Below, one piece after another: positions 42,612 to 47,943 of a stretch of 47,943 nucleotides of DNA (the stretch's first letter is position 1; the number at the start of each line of letters is the position of its first letter). The notes under the pieces were generated by a model. That model worked only from the letters and a program-made list of their open reading frames with translations. It had not been told where the DNA came from and made no database searches. Position numbers and translations under genes: made by a program. The stretch is from the NCBI GenBank assembly GCA_937872445.1, contig CALMSL010000110.1:1-47943 (forward strand), read 5' to 3'. This DNA is from an uncultured Microbacteriaceae bacterium (lineage in GTDB: Bacteria > Actinomycetota > Actinomycetes > Actinomycetales > Microbacteriaceae).

Positions 42612-43267
42612 GCGTGTCCTCCCAGTCCGGCGACGAGGTTGATGACGGTGGCCAGAATGACGGCTCCGAACAGGTAGGAGAGGAGCGAATGGCGCAGAGC
42701 GCTCCTCCGGAATGACCGGGAGCCCAGCGCGGTGTCCGACACCTGATAGGTCATCCCGAGTGTGAAGGCCAGGTACGCGAAGTCGCCGTAGTCGGGCATT
42801 TCGGTCTGGTTGAAGTCCACCCCGCCCGGCGTCCCTTCGTAGTACAGCGAGGCGTACCGGAGGGTGAACAGGGTGTGGATGAGCAGCCAGGACACGGCGA
42901 CGCTCACGATCGCCAGGCCGGCGATGACGGCGCTGCCCACGCTCGTGATGGACTTCGCCTCCACGAGGACGAAAGCGACTACTCCGAGGGACGCAACGCT
43001 CGCGATCACCAGGAGGGCATCCGCGAGAGTGCGAGAGGGGTCCTCCCGCGTGGCATGGACCTGGGTTTCTGTCGCGTCCATGCGCCCGATCCGGATCCAG
43101 ACCCACACCGTGTAGGTGAGCGAGGCTGCCAGCCATCCGATGAGCGGTGCGAGGCCCCAGGAGCCGGCGAACCCGGTGGCGATGGACGCCATCACGCCCA
43201 CGGCAAGCATGACGAGGACGCGGATGCTCGCCAGGTGCGTGCTCCGTTCGGTCCGGTTCGTGTCCAC
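42608..43267 (-). CDS. DUF1345 membrane protein
   Basis: A 219-residue integral membrane protein with five to six hydrophobic segments. The pattern YYEGTPGGVDFNQTEMPDYG followed by DFAYLAFTLGMTYQVSDT is typical of DUF1345. Its function is unknown. It begins at GTG 43267 and is the first gene of the minus-strand signalling cluster, coupled to the FHA gene by a GTGA overlap. Confidence 0.85.
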   Translation of the reverse strand: MDTNRTERSTHLASIRVLVMLAVGVMASIATGFAGSWGLAPLIGWLAASLTYTVWVWIRIGRMDATETQVHATREDPSRTLADALLVIASVASLGVVAFVLVEAKSITSVGSAVIAGLAIVSVAVSWLLIHTLFTLRYASLYYEGTPGGVDFNQTEMPDYGDFAYLAFTLGMTYQVSDTALGSRSFRRSALRHSLLSYLFGAVILATVINLVAGLGGHA

Positions 43268-43347
43268 TCGTCAATGTTCGCATAGCCCGCGGCAGGACAA
43301 CCATGCCGACAGCAACTACCGATTTCGTTGTTCTGACCCACTCATCA

Positions 43348-43365
43348 TGCGGAATCGCTTGTCAC
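43348..43365 (+). promoter_or_regulatory. conserved 18-base motif upstream of the lrp gene
   Basis: TGCGGAATCGCTTGTCAC is nearly identical to the motif before ald (23836-23853; differences only at positions 10 and 11). Its last bases include the TTGTCA that fits as a -35 element of the lrp promoter. An autoregulatory Lrp/AsnC site is the simplest interpretation. Confidence 0.6.
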
Positions 43366-43387
43366 AATGTGGTTTCACTGACAGAAT
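43359..43387 (+). promoter_or_regulatory. promoter of a leaderless lrp-aminotransferase-oxidoreductase operon
   Basis: TTGTCA (43359-43364) and CAGAAT (43382-43387) are 17 bases apart, and the ATG begins 6 bases after the second box. Transcription should therefore start at or beside the A of the ATG. This agrees with the absence of any Shine-Dalgarno before the gene. Confidence 0.5.
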
Positions 43388-43393
43388 CGATAC

Positions 43394-43861
43394 ATGGGTG
43401 CCTCCGCCAAGCCAATTCAGCTCGACAGCGTCTCCAAGGCGATCGTCGAACAGCTGCAATCGGATGGCCGGCGCTCGTACGCGGAGATCGGTAAGGCCGT
43501 CGGTTTGAGCGAAGCCGCGGTGCGCCAGCGGGTGCAAAAGCTCACCGACGCCGGGGTCATGCAGGTCGTCGCCGTGACCGATCCCATGCAATTGGGCTTC
43601 TACCGTCAGGCGATGATCGGAATTTGCGTCGCCGGGGACGCCTCGGTCGTCGTTGACCGGCTTTCCCGCATCGGCGCCGTCGACTACCTTGTGCTCACCG
43701 CAGGGTCGTTCGACATCCTGGCGGAGATTGTGTGCGAAAACGACGAAGAACTCATCGACCTGCTCAACAAGGAGATTCGGAGCATTCCCGGTGTGCAGTC
43801 CACCGAAACGTTCGTGTATCTCAAACTACAGAAACAGTTCTACAACTGGGGAACAAGGTAA
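43394..43861 (+). CDS. Lrp/AsnC-family transcriptional regulator
   Basis: A 155-residue amino-acid-responsive regulator. The winged helix-turn-helix covers about residues 12-60 (YAEIGKAVGLSEAAVRQRVQKL), and the C-terminal RAM domain begins near 65 and holds the effector pocket. It has no adjacent ald gene, unlike mycobacterial AldR, but heads an operon with an aminotransferase and an amine oxidoreductase (6 bases to the next start). The copy of its upstream motif before ald suggests that it controls both loci. The effector may be alanine or another amino acid; this is inference. Confidence 0.93.
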   Translation: MGASAKPIQLDSVSKAIVEQLQSDGRRSYAEIGKAVGLSEAAVRQRVQKLTDAGVMQVVAVTDPMQLGFYRQAMIGICVAGDASVVVDRLSRIGAVDYLVLTAGSFDILAEIVCENDEELIDLLNKEIRSIPGVQSTETFVYLKLQKQFYNWGTR

Positions 43862-43867
43862 GAGGAA

Positions 43868-45271
43868 ATGACATTGCTCGAGACACCCACAACCACCTAT
43901 AACGAAGCCGAGCTGCAACAGAAGGCCAAGGACCACCTGTGGATGGCGATGGCCAGGCAGTCCGTCATGGAGAGCGGCGCGGGAGTGCCCATCATCGTGC
44001 GCGGCGAAGGTCACCACATTTGGGACAGCAAGGGAAAGAAGTACTTCGATGGGCTGAGCGGCTTGTTCGTCGTGAACGTCGGACACGGCCGCCGCCGTCT
44101 CGCGGAGGCCGCAGCGAAGCAGGCGGAGGAGCTCGCCTACTTCCCCACCTGGTCCTACGCGCATCCGATGGCGATCGAACTCGCCGACCGCCTCGCCGCG
44201 GAGGCACCGGGCGATTTGAACCGGGTATTTTTCTCCTCCGGCGGCGGTGAAGCAAACGAGACCGCATTCAAACTGGCCAAGTACTTCTGGAAGCTTCAGG
44301 GGCGCGGCACGAAACACAAGGTGATTTCGCGGTACATCGCCTACCACGGCACGCCGCAGGGTGCGCTGGCCATCACCGGCATCCCCGGCATGAAGGAAAT
44401 GTTCGAGCCCGTGACGCCGGGCGGATTCCGCGTCCCGAACACGAACTACTACCGCGCAGAGGAATCCGGGTACACCGGCTCCCCCGAAGGCTTTGGCCTG
44501 TGGGCGGCGAACCGCATCGAGGAAATGATCGAGTTCGAGGGCCCGGAGACTGTCGCCGCGGTGTTCCTGGAACCGGTCCAGAACTCGGGCGGCTGCTTCC
44601 CGCCGCCTCCCGGATACTTCCAGCGCGTGCGCGAAATCTGCGACAAGTACGACGTGCTCATGGTCGCCGACGAGGTCATCACCGGATTCGGCCGCATCGG
44701 GAACACGTTCGCGTCCACGACGTACGACTTCGTGCCCGACATCATCACGTGCGCGAAGGGCATGACGAGCGGATACTCGCCGGCCGGTGCCACGATCGTG
44801 AACGAGCGCATCTACGAGCCGTTCAAGCACGGCGACACGACGTTCTACCACGGTTACACCTGGGGCGGACACCCGGTGTCCTCCGCCGTTGCGCTCGCAA
44901 ACCTCGACATCATGGCCGAGGAGAAGCTGAACGAGCGGGTTCAGGAGAACTCGCCGATCTTCCGCGCGACACTCGAAAAGCTCAAGGATCTGCCGATCGT
45001 CGGCGACGTGCGCGGCGACGGCTACTTCTTCGGCATCGAACTCGTCAAGGACAAGGCGACGAAAGAGACCTTCGACGACGACGAGTCGGAGCGCCTGCTG
45101 CGCGGATTCCTGTCCAAGGCACTGTACGACGCCGGCCTGTATTGCCGCGCCGACGACCGGGGTGACCCGGTCGTGCAGCTTGCGCCGCCGCTCACGATTG
45201 GCCCGAAGGAGTTCGACGAGATCGAGGGCATCCTGCGCAGCGTGCTGAGCGAGGCCTGGACGCGGCTTTAG
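43868..45271 (+). CDS. class-III aminotransferase, putrescine/diamine:pyruvate type
   Basis: A 467-residue PLP aminotransferase. Lys297 in ITCAKGMTSGYSPAGA is the cofactor lysine and Asp268 in MVADEVITGFGRIG its pyridine partner. WSYAHPMAIELADRLA, FFSSGGGEANETAFKLA and YHGTPQGALAITG are features of the omega-amino acid/putrescine:pyruvate group rather than of GabT. It lies between an Lrp regulator and an FAD amine oxidoreductase, so it likely deaminates a diamine or its derivative, with pyruvate as acceptor giving alanine. Exact substrate is not proven. GAGG precedes the ATG. Confidence 0.88.
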   Translation: MTLLETPTTTYNEAELQQKAKDHLWMAMARQSVMESGAGVPIIVRGEGHHIWDSKGKKYFDGLSGLFVVNVGHGRRRLAEAAAKQAEELAYFPTWSYAHPMAIELADRLAAEAPGDLNRVFFSSGGGEANETAFKLAKYFWKLQGRGTKHKVISRYIAYHGTPQGALAITGIPGMKEMFEPVTPGGFRVPNTNYYRAEESGYTGSPEGFGLWAANRIEEMIEFEGPETVAAVFLEPVQNSGGCFPPPPGYFQRVREICDKYDVLMVADEVITGFGRIGNTFASTTYDFVPDIITCAKGMTSGYSPAGATIVNERIYEPFKHGDTTFYHGYTWGGHPVSSAVALANLDIMAEEKLNERVQENSPIFRATLEKLKDLPIVGDVRGDGYFFGIELVKDKATKETFDDDESERLLRGFLSKALYDAGLYCRADDRGDPVVQLAPPLTIGPKEFDEIEGILRSVLSEAWTRL

Positions 45272-45279
45272 GCACGGAT

Positions 45280-46647
45280 GTGTCCGACTACCGGGATGTG
45301 AGTTTCTGGTTCGACACCCTCGCAGCCTCGGGGGCGGATGACCTCGCTGCGCGCCCTGCGCTCGCGGGCGATTGCGAGGTTGACGTTGCCATCGTGGGCG
45401 CAGGGCTGACCGGACTGTGGAGCGCCTACTACCTGTTGAAGCGCAACCCCGAGCTCCGCGTGATCCTTCTTGAGAAGGAGATCGCGGGCTTCGGGGCATC
45501 CGGCCGCAACGGCGGCTGGTGTTCGGCCCTCTTCCCATCCTCGACGGCCGCCCTCGAGCGCCGGCACGGGCTGGATGCCGCGCTCGCGATGCGCCGCGCC
45601 ATGATCGACACGGTCGCCGAGGTGGGCCGTGCGGCCGCGGCGGAAGGCATCGACTGCGACTTTGCGCGCGGCGGAACGCTGCTGTTCGCCCGATCGAAGC
45701 CGCAGCTGGCGCGGGCGCGGCGCGAAATCGCCGAGGCGAAGCACTACGGCGTCGACCAGGTACAGGAGGTGGGCGAACGCTCGCACCCGGCGGGCACGCT
45801 GGCCACTCTTCTCGAACCGGCGTGCGCCCGGGTGCATCCCGGAAAACTGGTTCGCGGACTCGCCCGCGTGGTCGAGCGGATGGGCGCGACGATTGCCGAA
45901 CACACCGAGGTGCTTTCCTGGGAGGCGCACGCCGTCGCAACCTCCCGAGGCACCGTCACGGCGAACTCGATCGTGATCGCCACCGAGGGCTTCGGTGCGG
46001 CGGTGAAGCAGATTCATCGCCGGGTTCTGCCGCTGTACTCACTCATGATCGCCACCGAACCGCTTCCCGAGTCCTTCTGGGACGAGGTCGGCATCGAGCA
46101 CGGCCACACGTTCAGCGATTTCCGCCACCTGCTCATCTACGGTCAGCGCACCGCCGACAACCGGTTTGCCTTTGGCGGGAGAGGTGCGCGCTACCACTGG
46201 GGCAGTGCCATCCACCCGGGATATGACCGTGCACCACGCGTGTTCGAGCACCTTCGCCGCGCACTCATCGAACTGTTCCCGCAGGTTTCGACGGCCGCGA
46301 TCACGCACCGCTGGGGCGGCCCGATCGGGGTTCCCCGTGACTGGCACGCCGCGGTGGATTTCGACGCGGCATCCGGCATCGCCTGGGCCGGCGGATACGT
46401 GGGCGACGGCCTGAGCACGACGAACCTCGCCGGCCGCACGATCGCCGATCTGGTCACGGGCACCGAGTCCGAACTCACCGAATTGCCGTGGGTGAACCAC
46501 CGATCGCGTTCCTGGGAGCCGGAGCCGCTGCGCTTCATCGGGGCCAACCTCGGCCTGGTCGCCATGGATATCGCTGACCTGGAGGAACGCGTCACCCGCA
46601 GACCCTCGCTCGCCGCGAAGGTCATGGCGCCGCTCGTCGGCGGCTAG
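45280..46647 (+). CDS. FAD-dependent amine oxidoreductase (DAO/PuuB-like)
   Basis: A 455-residue flavoenzyme of the D-amino-acid-oxidase fold. The FAD motif VDVAIVGAGLTGLWSAYYLL lies at residues 34-53, and GFGASGRNGGWCS (70-82) is the signature shared with gamma-glutamylputrescine oxidase and related enzymes. A second nucleotide-contacting motif, GGYVGDGLSTTNLAGRTIAD, is near the C-terminus. It starts at GTG 8 bases after the aminotransferase stop, with only a weak ribosome site. Expected role: oxidation of a secondary or modified amine, releasing an aldehyde. No gamma-glutamylputrescine synthetase is present, so the substrate need not be the PuuB one. Confidence 0.87.
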   Translation: MSDYRDVSFWFDTLAASGADDLAARPALAGDCEVDVAIVGAGLTGLWSAYYLLKRNPELRVILLEKEIAGFGASGRNGGWCSALFPSSTAALERRHGLDAALAMRRAMIDTVAEVGRAAAAEGIDCDFARGGTLLFARSKPQLARARREIAEAKHYGVDQVQEVGERSHPAGTLATLLEPACARVHPGKLVRGLARVVERMGATIAEHTEVLSWEAHAVATSRGTVTANSIVIATEGFGAAVKQIHRRVLPLYSLMIATEPLPESFWDEVGIEHGHTFSDFRHLLIYGQRTADNRFAFGGRGARYHWGSAIHPGYDRAPRVFEHLRRALIELFPQVSTAAITHRWGGPIGVPRDWHAAVDFDAASGIAWAGGYVGDGLSTTNLAGRTIADLVTGTESELTELPWVNHRSRSWEPEPLRFIGANLGLVAMDIADLEERVTRRPSLAAKVMAPLVGG

Positions 46648-46678
46648 ACGATATGAGTATGAGCTCGGCCTCTTGAGG

Positions 46679-46758
46679 CTGGGGCCTCCGTTCGAGTAGA
46701 CGTGGGTTACCAGCCCGTGGAGGTTGGCCTATCCACAGTCGAATGTTGGAGGCCCCAG
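46679..46758 (+). promoter_or_regulatory. hairpin able to mask the transposase ribosome site
   Basis: CTGGGGCCTCC (46679-46689) is the exact complement of GGAGGCCCCAG (46748-46758), 11 pairs around a 58-base loop. The right arm contains the ribosome site GGAGG (46748-46752) and ends immediately before the TTG start. A transcript that reads in from outside would carry both arms and hide the site, whereas one starting inside the loop would not. Confidence 0.5.
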
Positions 46759-47850
46759 TTGATCGAATATCGTAGTTTCGTTGGTCTGGATGTGCACGCG
46801 CGCACCGTTGAGGGTTGCGTCATCGACGCGACGACCGGCCAGATTGTTCATCGAAAACTCAAGGCGAATACGCCTGAGGTTGTGTCGTGGGTGGCGTCGT
46901 TGCCGGGTCCGCCGACAGTCACTTATGAGGCCGGGCCGACCGGGTTCGGCCTGTTTCGGCACCTTGTCGCGGCCGGGATCGATTGTCACGTTGCTGCCCC
47001 GTCGAAGTTGCAGCGTCCGAGCGGCGACCGGGTCAAGACCGATACCCGAGATGCGGAACACCTCGCGAAGCTGCTACGGCTTGGGCAGATCGTCGAGGTG
47101 ACCGTCCCGACGCTCGAGGCCGAGGCGGTCCGCGACGTCGTGCGGGCACGAGAGGACACGAGGCAGGTGTTGATGGGCAATCGGCACCAGCTGTCGAAGC
47201 TGTTGCTGCGCCACGGGCTCGTCTATGACGAAGGTGCCGCCTGGACGGCCAAGCACGACCGGTGGTTGCGGGAGCACCGCACCAGCGGCGACCGGTCGTT
47301 CATGACCGCGTTCGACGCCTATTACGAGGCCGTCACCCAAACCGTCGCCCGCCGGGACCGCCTCGACCGGGTCATCGGGGGCCTCGCCGCGAACTCGTCG
47401 TTCACCCCGATGGTGAACCGTCTCGGCTGCCTCCGCGGAGTATCCGCCCTGACCGGGTTGGCGTTGGCGGTCGAGATCGGCGACTGGCACCGCTTCACCG
47501 GGAAGACCATCGGCTCCTTCGTCGGACTGGTCCCCTCGGAGTACTCCTCAGGCCAGTCGAGGGTCCAGGGCGGGATCACCAAGACCGGCAATTCACATGT
47601 CCGCCGACTGCTGGTCGAGGCCGCCTGGCAGCATCGCCGCGACTACAGTCCATCCCGCCAATCGATCCTGCACGCCAGGTGGGAGAAAGCACCAGCGCCA
47701 GCCCGTCTTCGCGGCCAGGCCGGTAACGCACGCCTGCATCGACAATGGGTCGCGTTCACCGCCCGCCGGAAGCGACCCGTCGTGGCCAACACCGCGATCG
47801 CCCGCGAACTCGCCGGCTGGTGCTGGTCGCTGGCCGTCATGGACGACTGA
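46759..47850 (+). CDS. IS110-family transposase
   Basis: A 363-residue DEDD-type recombinase. The N-terminal RuvC-like domain shows Asp in FVGLDVHAR, Glu in TYEAGPTG, and the KTDTRDAEHLAKLL pair of aspartates. The C-terminal Transposase_20 part has CLRGVSALTGLAL, FVGLVPSEYSSGQSR and TKTGNSHVRRLLVEAAW, including the serine region used for catalysis. TTG 46759 is chosen since GGAGG is 6 bases upstream; the open frame runs 19 codons further but those lack a ribosome site. The gene looks intact. It directly follows the amine oxidoreductase operon, which it does not interrupt. Confidence 0.9.
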   Translation: MIEYRSFVGLDVHARTVEGCVIDATTGQIVHRKLKANTPEVVSWVASLPGPPTVTYEAGPTGFGLFRHLVAAGIDCHVAAPSKLQRPSGDRVKTDTRDAEHLAKLLRLGQIVEVTVPTLEAEAVRDVVRAREDTRQVLMGNRHQLSKLLLRHGLVYDEGAAWTAKHDRWLREHRTSGDRSFMTAFDAYYEAVTQTVARRDRLDRVIGGLAANSSFTPMVNRLGCLRGVSALTGLALAVEIGDWHRFTGKTIGSFVGLVPSEYSSGQSRVQGGITKTGNSHVRRLLVEAAWQHRRDYSPSRQSILHARWEKAPAPARLRGQAGNARLHRQWVAFTARRKRPVVANTAIARELAGWCWSLAVMDD

Positions 47851-47943
47851 CCAAAGACCGCTGATCATCGGCCGATCGTGTCGGCGAACACGTGGAGCGA
47901 CCCGCTATACAGCTATGGACAACAGCATCTTCGGATGGTGTGA

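Larger units (their letters stand above)
46679..47943 (+). mobile_element. IS110-family insertion sequence, ends not resolved
   Basis: The element holds one intact transposase gene. Its left boundary must fall between the oxidoreductase stop (46647) and the transposase start (46759). The right boundary is not seen and may lie beyond the window. IS110 elements lack classical terminal inverted repeats and often make no target duplication, so the ends cannot be fixed by inspection. Confidence 0.6.

Noticed and set aside
1-47943. CRISPR array, tRNA or rRNA genes, prophage
   Set aside because: No spaced direct repeats, cloverleaf-like sequences, rRNA cores or phage structural genes were seen on either strand.
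47915-47943. Start of a new gene at the right edge (ATG at 47915)
   Set aside because: Only nine codons are visible, with no ribosome site and no recognisable residues; it could equally be non-coding right flank of the IS110 element.

Overview
The window is 47.9 kb of high-GC DNA with dense, co-oriented gene runs, frequent 4-base start/stop overlaps, GTG starts, twin-arginine lipoproteins and a Ser/Thr kinase-FHA-PP2C set. This points to an actinobacterium, most likely of the Micrococcales (Microbacteriaceae-like); the family placement is inference from gene content and style. I see no rRNA, tRNA, CRISPR array or phage genes. No stretch longer than 300 bases lacks a gene; the longest gap is 280 bases, between potD and ald.

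Layout. (1) 1-9585: a minus-strand operon encodes a LivKGFHM-type ABC importer, an acyl-CoA ligase, a TetR regulator, a 3-hydroxybutyrate dehydrogenase and an alpha/beta hydrolase cut by the window edge. A thiolase is divergent from it. Together they could take a short hydroxy- or keto-acid from uptake to acetyl-CoA. (2) 9590-15060: an M50 site-2 protease, a two-domain FKBP lipoprotein and an OsmC protein on the minus strand, then gabT and an asparaginase-II gene on the plus strand. (3) 15072-23670: a minus-strand polyamine-type ABC operon (potD, potA, potB, potC), a class-III aminotransferase, a second potD paralogue and a GH13 alpha-glucosidase. (4) 23951-25066: alanine dehydrogenase, divergent from the pot operon. 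(5) 25063-43267: an 18 kb minus-strand signalling/envelope cluster. In transcription order it holds a DUF1345 membrane protein, an FHA protein, a PP2C phosphatase, a Ser/Thr kinase, a 1976-residue Ig/FN3 repeat protein, a MoxR AAA ATPase, DUF58, a transglutaminase-like membrane protein, a zinc-ribbon FHA protein and an EccC/FtsK-type ATPase. It resembles the PFNA cluster described from Bifidobacterium, with a type VII-style ATPase at its end and no WXG100 gene in view. (6) 43394-46647: an Lrp/AsnC regulator, a class-III aminotransferase and an FAD amine oxidoreductase. (7) 46679 to the end: an IS110-family element.

The genes seem to work together in three themes. The pot importer, the two amine aminotransferases, the FAD oxidoreductase, GabT and alanine dehydrogenase make a plausible polyamine-nitrogen route in which transamination onto pyruvate gives alanine and Ald regenerates pyruvate. 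An 18-base motif (16 of 18 identical) lies upstream of both ald and the lrp gene, 19.5 kb apart, which suggests a shared regulator. The kinase cluster looks like a phospho-regulated envelope machine. Its transglutaminase-like protein has lost two of the three expected catalytic residues.
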